Shown here: piece after piece, positions 24,632-33,455 of the stretch
Numbering within the stretch: the stretch's first letter is position 1
How the letters are laid out: the number at the start of each line of letters is the position of its first letter
Assembly (NCBI GenBank): GCA_025057155.1
Contig: JANWYD010000014.1
Coordinates: forward strand, 62,001-126,000
DNA length: 64,000 nucleotides
From: Chloroflexaceae bacterium
Lineage (GTDB): Bacteria > Chloroflexota > Chloroflexia > Chloroflexales > Chloroflexaceae
Reading direction: 5' to 3'
Translations under genes and position numbers: made by a program
The notes under the pieces: generated by a model
The model's database searches: none
What the model was told of the DNA's origin: nothing
Seen by the model: the letters and a program-made list of their open reading frames with translations, nothing else

Positions 24632-25438
24632 TCAGGCGTCAGGGGAGCGGACTTCCACCTGAACGGGCGCGCCGCGCCGCAGACCGAGCGCCGTGTCGGC
24701 TCTGCCGTCGCGCACGGCCACTTCCAGGTAACCAGCGCTGTTGATCAGCGCCAGGGCCGCGCCCACTGCGACGTCGGCGAAGGTGCGCCGCAGCGGCCCC
24801 AGATCGCGCCCGGCTACAAGGACCCGGAGCGTTGACGGTTCCCCGAGGCTGGCGAGATCCGCGTCGCGGATATTGCTCGCGCAGTTCCCGAAGTGATCGA
24901 TGGCCAGAATCTCGCCCTGAAGCGCGCCTGCCTCCCGGCGCACCGGCGGCAGGTCCAGGCGCGCCAGGTCGTTCACCGGCGATCCCAGGGCCTCAAGCGG
25001 CAGACCGGCGGCGAGATGCGCGGCCACGGGCGTAAACACGTCGCGCCCGTGGAAGGTAGGCGCGACCCGGGGGCGCCAGTAGCGCGCCTCGGTCAGGCTG
25101 ACGGCGCGAAAGCGCTCGGCGCCGGCCAGCAACGGCCAGAATAGCCCGTTGTCGGGGCCGACCAGCACCTGCCGCGCTCCATTCAGCCACGCTTCCAGCG
25201 CCAGTCCCCGGCGCTCGCTGCCCACCCCGGGGTCCACCACGGCCACGTGCACGCTATCAGGCGGGTAGAAAGGCACATAGGCCGGCAGGAGCAACGCGCC
25301 CGCCAGCACGTCCTGGGGCGGCACGGCGTGGGTAATGTCAATGAGTGTGGCCCCGGGGCAGATCCCCAGGGCCACGCCCTTCATCGCCCCGACATAGGCG
25401 TCTGCGTAGCCGAAATCGGTGAGGAAGGTGATAACCAT
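24632..25438 (-). CDS. SAM hydroxide adenosyltransferase (DUF62 / chlorinase-fluorinase family)
   Basis: About 268 residues from the ATG at 25438; the open frame upstream reads through the heptamer array. FLTDFGYADAYVGAMKG at the N-terminus has the metal/ribose-binding Asp of the family. Also present are LIDITHAVPPQDV, VAVVDPGVGSERRGL, VGPDNGLFWPLL, TFHGRDVFTPVAAHLA and IDHFGNCASNI. Most bacterial members use water rather than halide, splitting SAM to adenosine and methionine. Nothing here points to halogenase activity. It follows secD-secF on the same strand. Confidence 0.85.
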   Translation of the reverse strand: MVITFLTDFGYADAYVGAMKGVALGICPGATLIDITHAVPPQDVLAGALLLPAYVPFYPPDSVHVAVVDPGVGSERRGLALEAWLNGARQVLVGPDNGLFWPLLAGAERFRAVSLTEARYWRPRVAPTFHGRDVFTPVAAHLAAGLPLEALGSPVNDLARLDLPPVRREAGALQGEILAIDHFGNCASNIRDADLASLGEPSTLRVLVAGRDLGPLRRTFADVAVGAALALINSAGYLEVAVRDGRADTALGLRRGAPVQVEVRSPDA

Positions 25439-25443
25439 ATTGT

Positions 25444-25472
25444 TGGATTTTGGATTTTGGATTTTGGATTGC
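25444..25472. repeat. Heptamer tandem array (family H), copy 2
   Basis: Four units of TTTTGGA-type sequence in the 53-bp gap between secF and the SAM-hydrolase gene, in the same orientation on the plus strand as copy 1 at 9119-9153. Here it lies 6 bp before a start codon. Confidence 0.85.
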
Positions 25473-25491
25473 AACCGGTCTGAGAACGGCG

Positions 25492-26508
25492 CTAATTGGC
25501 GGGGGCGGCGCTGCGCTCGTCGGCGCTGGAGCCGCCCCGGCCAAACCAGCGGCGCCACTCGCGGTGCTCCCAGACGACGAGCAACTGCGCGGCGTTGAAG
25601 ATTGATGAGTAGGTGCCGCTGATCAGGCCGATCAGCATGATCAGCACGAAGTTCTGGATCGTCTCCCCGCCGAAGAGCAGCAGGGCGGTGAGGGTGAAGA
25701 ACGTGGTCAACTGCGTGTTGATCGAGCGCGGCAGGGTCTGCACGATGCTGTGGTTGACGATATCATCGAAGGTTTCGGCGGGATGGCGATTGATCAGGTT
25801 CTCGCGGATGCGATCGAAGACGACGATAGTATCGTGCACCGAAAAGCTCAAAATGGTGAGCAGAGCGGTGAGGAACAGCGCATCCACCTCGAAGCGCGGG
25901 TTGAAGGTGCTGAAGATCGCCGCGATCCCCAGGACGACGAGCACATCGTGGATCATCGCCAGGATAGCGCAGATCCCGTAGCGCACCGGATGGGGCGCCT
26001 TGCGGAAGGCCCACGTCAGGTAGAGCAGAATGATCAGCGTGGCGACGACCACGGCGATGATCGCGCTGCGGGTGCTCTCCTGGCTGACGGTGGGGCCGAC
26101 GCTTTCCAGTCGTTCGCGGGTCACCGTCCCGAACTCGGCCTGTAGAGCGGCCTCGACCGCGGCGGTCTCTTCGCGGGGGTTGGTTTCGCTGAGGGGGCGG
26201 GTACGCACAATCGCGTCGGCCACCTGGCGGCCTTCGAGTTCAACCTGGCTCATGCGCACCTGGGCGTTGTCGAAGCCCTGAGCGGCGAACACCGCCGCCA
26301 CGGCCTCGTCGCTGATTTCGCCAGGGGCCTTGTCGGCGAAGCGCAACTCCCACAGAGCGCCGCCGCTAAAATCAATGCTGGGACGCAGACCAAGGGCGAA
26401 CTTCCCCGTGGTGACCAGCGGATGCAGGAGCATGAAGTACATGCCCGGCAGGATCATCAGCAGGGAGAGAAGAAACCACCAGTAGCGCCGGGCGACAAGT
26501 TTTTCCAT
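25492..26508 (-). CDS. secF: Protein translocase subunit SecF
   Basis: About 338 residues from the ATG at 26508, 7 bp after the secD stop. One N-terminal helix (RRYWWFLLSLLMILPGMYFML) is followed by a periplasmic domain starting LRPSIDFSGGALWELRF. Five helices follow, with family motifs VGPTVSQESTRSAI, LTILSFSVHDTIVVFDRIREN and TLPRSINTQLTTFFTL. With SecD it uses the proton or sodium gradient to help pull proteins across the membrane. Confidence 0.95.
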   Translation of the reverse strand: MEKLVARRYWWFLLSLLMILPGMYFMLLHPLVTTGKFALGLRPSIDFSGGALWELRFADKAPGEISDEAVAAVFAAQGFDNAQVRMSQVELEGRQVADAIVRTRPLSETNPREETAAVEAALQAEFGTVTRERLESVGPTVSQESTRSAIIAVVVATLIILLYLTWAFRKAPHPVRYGICAILAMIHDVLVVLGIAAIFSTFNPRFEVDALFLTALLTILSFSVHDTIVVFDRIRENLINRHPAETFDDIVNHSIVQTLPRSINTQLTTFFTLTALLLFGGETIQNFVLIMLIGLISGTYSSIFNAAQLLVVWEHREWRRWFGRGGSSADERSAAPAN

Positions 26509-26515
26509 AACTGTT

Positions 26516-27919
26516 CTACACCACCTTGGGTCCGGCGGGCGGCGCCGCCAGGGACTCGCGGCGATCAATGCCGAAGAGCCAGGCTCGCTCTTCGCGGAAC
26601 AGCGGCGTGGCCAGGCGCAGGAAGGTGCGCGTCACCACCACCGCCGTGAAGAGACTGATCAGGATGCCGAGGCCCAGGGTCAGCGCGAAGCCCTGAATGA
26701 TGCTCACCCCGAAATTGCTGCCGAAGACAAAGAGCACCGCGCAGGTGATCAGGGTCGAAACGCTCGAATCGCGAATGGCCGGCCAGGACTCCTCGAAGCC
26801 CAGTTCCAGGGCGCTGCGAATGTCGCGGCCCCGCCGGTACTCCTCGCGGAGCCGGGCGAAGATCAACACATTCGCGTCCACCGCCAGGCCGATCGAGAGC
26901 ACAAAGCCGGCAATGCCGGGCAGGGTCAGCGTGATAGGCACGAAGCGGTAGATCGCGAAGCTGATCAGCGTGTAAATGATCAGCGCCAGGGTCGCCAGAA
27001 TGCCGGGGAAGCGGTAGAAGAGGATCATGAACAGGGCCACCACCACCAGGCCCACCGTGCCCGCGATAATACTGGCCTGGACCGACTCCTGCCCCAGGGT
27101 GGCGGTGATCGAGCGGGTAGTTTCTACGACCAGGGGAACCGGGAGGGCGCCGTATTTCAACTGATTGAGGATGGCATCGCGATCCTCAACGCTGTTGGTC
27201 GTAATCACCCCGGAGCCATCGGTCAGCGCGGCGTCAATCACGGGGCAACTGACGACGCGATTATCCAGGACGATGCACATCGGCTGGCCGACGTTGCTGG
27301 CGGTGAACTGGGCCAGGCGCGTGGCCGATTCGCCGCGGAAGGTGAAGGACACGGCGGGGCGGCTGGTAACGCCGGTTTGAGAAATAGTTGGCTGGACCGA
27401 ACCGGTATCAAGGTCGGCCCCATCGGTGATGCTCTGGTAGATCGGGCCGAGGGTGGCGGGATCAACGGTCTCGGTCACCCCCTCGGCGGCGCTCAACTGG
27501 GGCGGATTGGGGCTGTTACTGGTGCGCACAACCGTGCCAGGGGCCAGGAACTGTCCCTGCGGGTCAATGAACTCCAGCCGCCCGGTGCCGCGCAGGGTGT
27601 CAATAGCCTGCTCGGGGTTCTCTACGCCGGGCAGTTCGACAATCACCCGGTCGTTCCCGGCGAGCTGCACCACCGTTTCACCGACGCCAAGGGCGTTAAC
27701 GCGCCGTTCGATCACCCGGCGGGCGGTTTCCATCTCCTCAGGGGTGGTTTCGGGGTCGGTCGAGCGGAGCAGCACCTGGATGCCGCCCTGCAGATCGAGA
27801 CCGAGACGGAAGCTGACATCGCGGCCCAGGAACGTCTGGCCGGGGGCCAGATTGATCCAGAGGGCCAGGGCTGTCACGACCGCGATGAGGATGAGCGAAA
27901 GAAGTTCCCGGTTACGCAC
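26516..27919 (-). CDS. secD: Protein translocase subunit SecD
   Basis: A 467-residue protein with an N-terminal helix (LLSLILIAVVTALALWINL), the P1 region beginning LGLDLQGGIQVLLR, and DRVIVELPGVENPEQAIDTL. Six C-terminal helices follow; key motifs are GLAVDANVLIFARLREE and FEESWPAIRDSSVSTLITC. It is shorter than the E. coli protein because the periplasmic domain is smaller, as in many Gram-positive and Chloroflexi-type versions. A divergent noncoding stretch of 180 bp precedes it. Confidence 0.95.
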   Translation of the reverse strand: MRNRELLSLILIAVVTALALWINLAPGQTFLGRDVSFRLGLDLQGGIQVLLRSTDPETTPEEMETARRVIERRVNALGVGETVVQLAGNDRVIVELPGVENPEQAIDTLRGTGRLEFIDPQGQFLAPGTVVRTSNSPNPPQLSAAEGVTETVDPATLGPIYQSITDGADLDTGSVQPTISQTGVTSRPAVSFTFRGESATRLAQFTASNVGQPMCIVLDNRVVSCPVIDAALTDGSGVITTNSVEDRDAILNQLKYGALPVPLVVETTRSITATLGQESVQASIIAGTVGLVVVALFMILFYRFPGILATLALIIYTLISFAIYRFVPITLTLPGIAGFVLSIGLAVDANVLIFARLREEYRRGRDIRSALELGFEESWPAIRDSSVSTLITCAVLFVFGSNFGVSIIQGFALTLGLGILISLFTAVVVTRTFLRLATPLFREERAWLFGIDRRESLAAPPAGPKVV

Positions 27920-28102
27920 GAGGCACCTGACTTCTGCGATGTAGAGGCAAGAACCGCGGCATTATAACCGCGCGGATACGGGCTGTCAATGAGCTTGCCG
28001 GGACGTGTTCGGATTCACGCAGAGCGCGCAGAGGATGTGCTTTCTGAAGCCTTTTGCGCCCCTCTGCGGCGCCAACGTGTTCAGTTGATGCCGGTGCTAT
28101 CG

Positions 28103-28807
28103 CTACTTGCCAGCCGCCCGCAGGGCCGCCTCGATGGCGCCGGGAAGGCCGCGCATATCAACGATCTGACCGTTCACGTTGAAGGTCGGCGTCGCGTTCA
28201 CCCCGGCGGCGAAGGCCGCCTCGGCTGCCGCGGTGACGGCCCGGGCCTGAGCGCCGCTGCTCATGCAGGCGTCGAAGGCGGTGCGGTCGAGGCCCAGCTG
28301 CCCGGCATAGCCGCTGAAGACATTCTGCACATTGTTCAGGGGCGACCACTGCTGCTGGTTGAGGTAGAGCATAGCGTGCATCTGCCAGAACTTGTTCTGC
28401 TCGCCGGCACAGCGGGCGGCGGCGGCGGCGGCCACGGCGTGGCGGTGGCTGTCGAGCGGCACCTCATGGTAGACGAACTTGACCTTGCCGGTCTCGATGT
28501 AGTCGCGGGAGATGATCGGGGCCAGGTTGCGTTCGTAGTAGGCGCAGGAAGGGCACTGGTAATCGGCGTACTCGGTTACGGTCACCGGGGCGTCAGGGTT
28601 GCCCTTGTACCAGAAGCCCTCTTCCGTCTGGCCTACCGGGACAGTTGGCGCGGCAACCGGCGGATTGGCGCGGTTCCACAGAGTATAGGTGGCAAGCGCG
28701 GCAATTCCGATCACCACGATGCCGCCGACAATAAGATAAAAGATGGTCAGAGGATTCTGTTTGCGCTCAGTCACTTTGCGCCCGCGCTGCCCGGAGACGC
28801 TGCTCAT
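28103..28807 (-). CDS. Membrane-anchored DsbA-family thiol oxidoreductase
   Basis: A 234-residue protein. A basic N-terminal tail is followed by a signal-anchor at about 20-44 (LTIFYLIVGGIVVIGIAALA) and an extracytoplasmic thioredoxin fold. The active site is YQCPSCAYYE with Cys85 and Cys88. GVNATPTFNVNG supplies the cis-Pro loop, and an inserted helical region has RCAGEQNKFWQMHAMLYLNQ. It probably forms or shuffles disulfides in exported proteins. The neighbours secD and secF fit a protein-export context. It is the last gene before the tetrapyrrole cluster. Confidence 0.88.
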   Translation of the reverse strand: MSSVSGQRGRKVTERKQNPLTIFYLIVGGIVVIGIAALATYTLWNRANPPVAAPTVPVGQTEEGFWYKGNPDAPVTVTEYADYQCPSCAYYERNLAPIISRDYIETGKVKFVYHEVPLDSHRHAVAAAAAARCAGEQNKFWQMHAMLYLNQQQWSPLNNVQNVFSGYAGQLGLDRTAFDACMSSGAQARAVTAAAEAAFAAGVNATPTFNVNGQIVDMRGLPGAIEAALRAAGK

Positions 28808-28916
28808 GGTGGTTTCTCCGCGTGAGGTGCTTCCTGGCTTTACAATCTGGTCATGGCAGGTTGACGGTTCGCGCCTGCCCTATCTCTGGCGGGACTGCCG
28901 CCGGCATAACAGGGGC

Positions 28917-28946
28917 ATTATAGTCCAGCCGCGAGTCGGGCGTCAA
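28917..28946 (-). promoter_or_regulatory. Promoter of the DsbA-like gene
   Basis: Read on the minus strand: TTGACG (28946-28941), an 18-bp spacer and TATAAT (28922-28917). It lies about 110 bp before the ATG at 28807. Confidence 0.6.
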
Positions 28947-28988
28947 CTCGAGTTTAAGCGGTATGTGTTCAGATCTTATGTGAGGGGA

Positions 28989-29124
28989 ACGACTAATGAA
29001 GATTAAGAACATAAACCGGTATTCGCTCTGTAGCCCGGCGGCTGAAGCCGCGGGCTACGGATGCGAAGCCCGCCTGTGCGGGCTATGCCGGATTTAATTC
29101 TTAATCTCCATAAGTCGTTACAAC
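28989..29124. repeat. Family E repeat, copy 2
   Basis: Ends ACGACTAATGAAGATTAAG and CTTAATCTCCATAAGTCGT are inverted repeats with two mismatches. The core has GTAGCCCGGCGGC with GCCGCGGGCTAC, and AGCCCGCCTGTGCGGGCT. Homology to copy 1 extends to GTTACAAC at the right end. It fills the gap between the DsbA-like promoter and the bchL terminator. Confidence 0.88.
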
Positions 29125-29205
29125 GAGAGAACCCAGGTGGAAATTAATTTTACGGAAGAAAAACCAGTAATTACGACTTTAGTGGTTTCACCATTATTAG
29201 AGCGA

Positions 29206-29236
29206 AACGCACCCTCAGCCTGTCGCAGGGTGCGTT
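29206..29236 (-). terminator. Terminator hairpin after bchL
   Basis: AACGCACCCT (29206-29215) pairs perfectly with AGGGTGCGTT (29227-29236) around an 11-base loop. On the minus strand the stem ends in TTTCG followed by AT-rich sequence. It lies 37 bp past the bchL stop, at the end of the long minus-strand pigment cluster. The T-run is short. Confidence 0.6.
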
Positions 29237-29272
29237 CCGCCGGTATACCTGAATAAGTTAGAGCAATCCCGG

Positions 29273-30091
29273 CTACTTCCAGCCGCCCACAGCGTCGAAG
29301 ATCGCCCGATCGTGCAGCGGATTGGGCACGGTGGCCTCGGGTTGGCCCAGCAAGTACTCGGCCATGTCGTAGAAGGGCCTGACGCACTCTTCTTTGCCCT
29401 CGCCCTCCATCTCGAACAGGGTCTTGCCGGCCAGGCGCGAACGGCGAATCAGATCGTGGTAGGGCACGCGGCCGATGATCCTGGTGCCGACGGTTTCGAC
29501 AAACTGCTCGAGCAATTCGGTGCCGCCGAACTCCGGGTCAACCCGGTTGGCGATCACGCCGGCCATCCTCACCTTGTGGCGCTGGCTCTTCTGGGCGATC
29601 GCCAGACAGAGGCGATTGGCGGCGAAGATGCTGTCGAAGTCGTTGCAGGCGACGATCAGCCCGTAGTCGGCATAGTTGAGCGGGGCGGAGAAGCCGCCGC
29701 ACACCACGTCGCCCAGCACATCGAAGACGATCACGTCATACTTGTGGTACAGACCAAACTCCTTCAGCAGCTTCACCGTCTCGCCAACGACGTAGCCGCC
29801 GCAGCCGGAGCCGGCGGGCGGACCGCCGGACTCCAGCGTATCCACGCCGGCGAATCCGGTGCGGATCACGTCCTCGCGGACCACATCCTCCACATGGAAG
29901 TCCACCTCCTCCAGCACATCAATCACCGTGGGCTGGAGCAAGCCGGTAAGTGGGAAGGTGCTGTCGTGCTTTGGATCGCAGCCGATCTGCAACACTTTGG
30001 CGCCCTTGAGGGCCATGGCTGCGGAAAGGTTGGCGCTGGTGGTTGATTTGCCAATGCCGCCTTTGCCGTAGACCGCGAGGATCAGACTCAT
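29273..30091 (-). CDS. bchL: Light-independent protochlorophyllide reductase, iron-sulfur ATP-binding protein
   Basis: About 272 residues from the ATG at 30091. A NifH-like protein: P-loop [17 protein letters not shown], switch [13 protein letters not shown], ligand Cys97 in [12 protein letters not shown] and Cys131 in [13 protein letters not shown]. These numbers equal the cluster ligands of the Rhodobacter enzyme. As a dimer it carries one 4Fe-4S cluster and passes electrons with ATP hydrolysis to BchN-BchB, reducing ring D of protochlorophyllide without light. It is separated from the upstream bciB-like gene by 380 bp of repeats. The ribosome-binding site is AAAAGGAGAG. Confidence 0.97.
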   Translation of the reverse strand: MSLILAVYGKGGIGKSTTSANLSAAMALKGAKVLQIGCDPKHDSTFPLTGLLQPTVIDVLEEVDFHVEDVVREDVIRTGFAGVDTLESGGPPAGSGCGGYVVGETVKLLKEFGLYHKYDVIVFDVLGDVVCGGFSAPLNYADYGLIVACNDFDSIFAANRLCLAIAQKSQRHKVRMAGVIANRVDPEFGGTELLEQFVETVGTRIIGRVPYHDLIRRSRLAGKTLFEMEGEGKEECVRPFYDMAEYLLGQPEATVPNPLHDRAIFDAVGGWK

Positions 30092-30295
30092 TCGTGCTCT
30101 CCTTTTCTCCCTGGCTGCTCTCATTGCCGACGACGCTTCGTCTCGGCGGGGATTGCGATGTCCTGCGGCCCCCGCAGGATTTCCGCGACCCGGCGAAGCC
30201 GCGCCGCGCTCGAACGGTGCTGTTGGAGTGAGGAGGATCCCCCAGGCCTCCCCCGGAGCTGCGTCTCGCCCGGCCCTCCCGCGAGCGGGAGGGGC

Positions 30296-30326
30296 GGAGG
30301 GGTGGGGAAACCAGGTTTCCCCACCC
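30296..30326. repeat. Family C palindrome, copy 5
   Basis: GGGTGGGGAAACCAGG then TTTCCCCACCC, an almost perfect palindrome in the bciB-bchL gap. To its right in the plus direction lies family A copy 5; to its left are C-rich/G-rich runs and a CCTGCGGCCCCCGCAGG hairpin (30163-30179). Confidence 0.75.
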
Positions 30327-30336
30327 TGTGGCTCTA

Positions 30337-30468
30337 TCTGTGAATGAAGTTTCCTTGCCTTTCCGCCCTCCTCCCAACCTCCCCCCTCGGGGGGAGGAGC
30401 CGGTCTCCGTCCCCCAGCGGGGGAGGGTGGGTGAGGGGGCGGGGTTACCGAAAAACTTCGTTCACAGA
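30337..30468. repeat. Family A repeat, copy 5
   Basis: Starts TCTGTGAATGAAGTTTCC and ends GGTTACCGAAAAACTTCG plus TTCACAGA. The ends pair with few mismatches. It stops 4 bp before the bciB-like stop codon. Confidence 0.85.
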
Positions 30469-30471
30469 CGA

Positions 30472-31725
30472 CTATGGAGGAGTCAGGGGGCGACCGAACT
30501 CCTGCTCATACACGTCGGCGACGCCGGCCAGGGCGCGATAGACATAGCCCGGAACGATGCGGCGCTCCAGGCGGGCGTGCTGGTCGCGCACGTAAACCAG
30601 GTTGCGGATCAGTTTCATCTCGATCACCCCGCGGGCGAATTCGAGACCTTTAGTGCCTCTGGTGCGCTGCATCCAGGCGACGAACTTGCGCACCGGCGCG
30701 GGTGGGCGCCGGGGGGGCTGGCGCAGCATGCGCACGTAGGCGCGCATCCCGGCCCGGCGGTCGCCGCCCTGGGTGAGCTGGCCCAGCTCCAGACGAGGGC
30801 GGATCAGGTTGAAGAGTTCCTCGCCCCGCTCGGTGCGCACCAGGGTCCACTGCCAGCGTTCCTCCGGCGGCAGCGGCGCGCCCATGTAGCCGATGGTCAG
30901 GTCCGACAGGCCGTTCTGGTAATCGAAACAACTCAGGCAGGCGGGGGGAAAGATGCCCCGCTCGCCGCCGAGTTTTCCAACGTCCAGGTCAACGAAGTTG
31001 ACCTTCTCGATGCGCCCGTCCTCGTGGCGCAGGTGGACGCGGAAATCCTGCATAAACTCGTGATGCACGACCGTTTCGGGCGACCTGGAGACCACCTTGA
31101 GGAAGCGCATGAGGTCGGGGTAGGCGGTGTTGTCGGTGCAGGGGATGCCGATCACATAGAGCCGTTCCAGGCCCAGTTCCGCTTCGAGCGCCCGCAGGGC
31201 GTGCACCTGGCAACCGGTGCCGATAAAGGCCAGGCGTTTGAGACCGCACGCCCGCACCTCGTCGAGCACCTCCAGGTTGGGCGAGAGGCAGGGCTTGTTG
31301 CCGGCGGAGGCGATTACCTCGGCGGGGGCGCGGGCCAGGAAGGGCAGCGGCGCCCAGCGCGTGCCCGGCACAGCCCGCGTGGTGATCACTCCCTCCACCA
31401 GGCCCTGTTCGAGCAGCAGCGCGCCCAGAGCGGTCACCACGCCGCTCCACTGGGCCGCGGGGTTGACCGGGCGCAGACGGATGACATGGATGGCCCGGTA
31501 GATGCCGAACAGCAACTCGTCGCCATCACGCCGGTTCCGACCGTGGAGGCGCATTTCGAGGTCCTCGTGCTGATTGTGGACGAAGACGCACGCCCGCGCC
31601 ATCGCCGGGCGCAACTCGCCGCCGCACACGCCACAATCGGAGCAGAGCTTCGGGCGACCTTTGAAGCGTTCGGCCTGGCTCAGCAGGGTGATCTCGTGCA
31701 GCGGTCGGGCGGGTGTGGTTGCCAT
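30472..31725 (-). CDS. BciB-type 8-vinyl reductase (F420H2 dehydrogenase beta-subunit family)
   Basis: About 417 residues from the ATG at 31725. Cys28, Cys31 and Cys34 in [10 protein letters not shown], and the pair in [20 protein letters not shown] (Cys263, Cys266), fit two 4Fe-4S clusters. [11 protein letters not shown] and [10 protein letters not shown] are conserved in the FrhB/FpoF-FdhB family. Members in phototrophs are BciB (ferredoxin-dependent divinyl reductase) and 7-hydroxymethyl-chlorophyll reductase. Its place between bchB and bchL argues for BciB: reduction of the C8 vinyl group of divinyl (proto)chlorophyllide. The alternative (C7 hydroxymethyl reduction) cannot be excluded by sequence reading alone. 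Confidence 0.8.
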   Translation of the reverse strand: MATTPARPLHEITLLSQAERFKGRPKLCSDCGVCGGELRPAMARACVFVHNQHEDLEMRLHGRNRRDGDELLFGIYRAIHVIRLRPVNPAAQWSGVVTALGALLLEQGLVEGVITTRAVPGTRWAPLPFLARAPAEVIASAGNKPCLSPNLEVLDEVRACGLKRLAFIGTGCQVHALRALEAELGLERLYVIGIPCTDNTAYPDLMRFLKVVSRSPETVVHHEFMQDFRVHLRHEDGRIEKVNFVDLDVGKLGGERGIFPPACLSCFDYQNGLSDLTIGYMGAPLPPEERWQWTLVRTERGEELFNLIRPRLELGQLTQGGDRRAGMRAYVRMLRQPPRRPPAPVRKFVAWMQRTRGTKGLEFARGVIEMKLIRNLVYVRDQHARLERRIVPGYVYRALAGVADVYEQEFGRPLTPP

Positions 31726-31741
31726 AGGTCTCTCTCTGTTG

Positions 31742-31774
31742 GGCCGAAGCATTGGCGTAGCCAATACTTCGGCC
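31742..31774. repeat. Family D hairpin, copy 2
   Basis: Arms GGCCGAAGCATTGGC (31742-31756) and GCCAATACTTCGGCC (31760-31774), loop GTA, followed by TTAC as in copy 1. The left arm is identical to copy 1. It is in the 69-bp gap between bchB and the bciB-like gene. Confidence 0.75.
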
Positions 31775-31794
31775 TTACAGCGCAGCCAGCCTCC

Positions 31795-33435
31795 TTACGC
31801 CCCCAGGGCCTCCTTGGCGGCGAGCAGCACCTCGGCGGTGATCTCGGCGTGACCGCGCTCGCGGGCGTACTTCTCGACATTGGCGCGCACCCGGCCCCGC
31901 ACGAAGAAAGGCACCTTCTTCAGCATAGCCTCAGCCTCGGAGGTCCAGACCGGATTCACGACGGTCTGAACAGGCGGGGGCGCGATGGCCGCCGCGCCGC
32001 CGTTGGCGGAGGCGAGGGCCGACGCGGCCTGGGTCACAGGTTCGGCAAGCTCGACGGCGGGCGCCGGCGCGCCGTTGGCGGCGGGGGCCCTGTCGTCATC
32101 AAGGCCCGCGTCGCCAAAGAGGTCAATCAGGTGCTTCTCCATGCCCAGGGTGCAGGTGGTGTACACCTCATCGGCGATCACATCGGCGCCGTCGAAGCCG
32201 AGGAAGGGGCGGTAGGCCAGCAGGTGGTTCTCGATATGGGTCGGCGGCGCGATGACCATACAGTTCAGGTCATAGCGACGGGCGGTATGGCGCTCCATCT
32301 GCGTGCCGCAGACCAGCTCCGGGCGCAGGTCGGCCAGGCGGGCGGCTACCTGCTGGAACTCGTCGGTGGCCAGGAACTGATCATCGCTGACGTAGCCTCG
32401 GAGCTGTTCGCGCACCCAGTCGGCCTCCTTAAGCAGATAGGTGCCCGCGCCCACGATGGGCATCCCCAGTTCATCGGCCAGGAACTTCACCACCCCGACG
32501 GTGTGGGTCGCGTCGCCGAAGACAAAGGCGGTCTTGCCGGAGAAGCTTTCCATATCGGCGGTGCGGGCGAACCATGGCACGTTGGAGGGGGCTGACATGC
32601 CATCGAGGGAGAAGGCGGTGAGAGGCGGCAGGGCGACCGGCGCAAAGGCGGGCCCGGCGGCGCGGGCGCCGACCTGATTGAGAAGCTCAACCAGCGCGTT
32701 GAGCCAGCGCAGGGTGGGCTGCACGCCGATGGGGGCCTCGCACAGGGCAGGCACGCCGAACTGCGCTTGCAGATGTTCGGCGGCCAGGCGTCCCAGTTCG
32801 CGGTAGGGCGCGATAGTTGCCCAGGCGGCGGGGAGGCGTCGCAGGTCGTCGAGCGAAGCGCCCCAGGGAGCGACAACATTGACCTCCACGCCGAGCGCCC
32901 GCAGCATGCGCCGCAGGGCGATCAGGTCGTGCCGGGCGTGGAAGCCGAGCGAGGAGGGGCCGAGGATGTTGACGCTGGGGCGGGGCGTCAGGGCCTGGGG
33001 CGCGGCGTAGCGCCGCACCAGTTCGGTGAACAGCGCATCGGCGGCGCGGGTCTCGGCCATGCGGTAGGGATTGGCGTCGAAGACCAGCACCTCGCAGCCG
33101 ACGCCCGCAGAGCGCGCGGCGATCTCCAGGTTCTCCTGAAGCAGAATGGTGGAGCACGACGCCACAACCACGATGAGATCGGGCTTCTTGCTGGCCTCGA
33201 CCTGTCGCAGGGTTTCGGGCAGGCGGATGGTGCCCCGGGCCAGGTCGGTGCCGCTCACCACGCTGGTGGTCATGGCGGGGAAGCCAGGGGTGCGCTCCAG
33301 CATGGTGAAAATCGTCGTCACATAGTCATCGCCCTGGGGCGCGTGGAAGACGGCGTGGACGCCGCGCATCGAGTTGGCGATCCGGCCAACGCCGTGGTGG
33401 GCGGTGCCCTCGTACATCCAGTAGGCTAGTCGCAT
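31795..33435 (-). CDS. bchB: Light-independent protochlorophyllide reductase subunit B
   Basis: About 546 residues from the ATG at 33435. [14 protein letters not shown] is the typical start. HAPQGDDY places Asp36, the unusual aspartate ligand of the NB 4Fe-4S cluster. Also seen are [30 protein letters not shown] and [12 protein letters not shown] linker of about 50 residues rich in Ala and Pro precedes a C-terminal PCP_red domain ([21 protein letters not shown] onward). With BchN it forms the catalytic heterotetramer that binds protochlorophyllide. It lies 20 bp after bchN. Confidence 0.97.
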   Translation of the reverse strand: MRLAYWMYEGTAHHGVGRIANSMRGVHAVFHAPQGDDYVTTIFTMLERTPGFPAMTTSVVSGTDLARGTIRLPETLRQVEASKKPDLIVVVASCSTILLQENLEIAARSAGVGCEVLVFDANPYRMAETRAADALFTELVRRYAAPQALTPRPSVNILGPSSLGFHARHDLIALRRMLRALGVEVNVVAPWGASLDDLRRLPAAWATIAPYRELGRLAAEHLQAQFGVPALCEAPIGVQPTLRWLNALVELLNQVGARAAGPAFAPVALPPLTAFSLDGMSAPSNVPWFARTADMESFSGKTAFVFGDATHTVGVVKFLADELGMPIVGAGTYLLKEADWVREQLRGYVSDDQFLATDEFQQVAARLADLRPELVCGTQMERHTARRYDLNCMVIAPPTHIENHLLAYRPFLGFDGADVIADEVYTTCTLGMEKHLIDLFGDAGLDDDRAPAANGAPAPAVELAEPVTQAASALASANGGAAAIAPPPVQTVVNPVWTSEAEAMLKKVPFFVRGRVRANVEKYARERGHAEITAEVLLAAKEALGA

Positions 33436-33455
33436 CGCTCGTCCTTTCAGCGCAC

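Noticed and set aside
24632-25438. Fluorinase or chlorinase for halogenated natural products
   Set aside because: Family membership is clear, but most bacterial members are SAM hydrolases. No halide-specific loop or biosynthetic neighbours are visible.
30328-32595. A 755-codon plus-strand frame opposite bciB and bchB
   Set aside because: Its start lies in a family A repeat and it covers two genes with conserved cysteine and aspartate ligands on the other strand.
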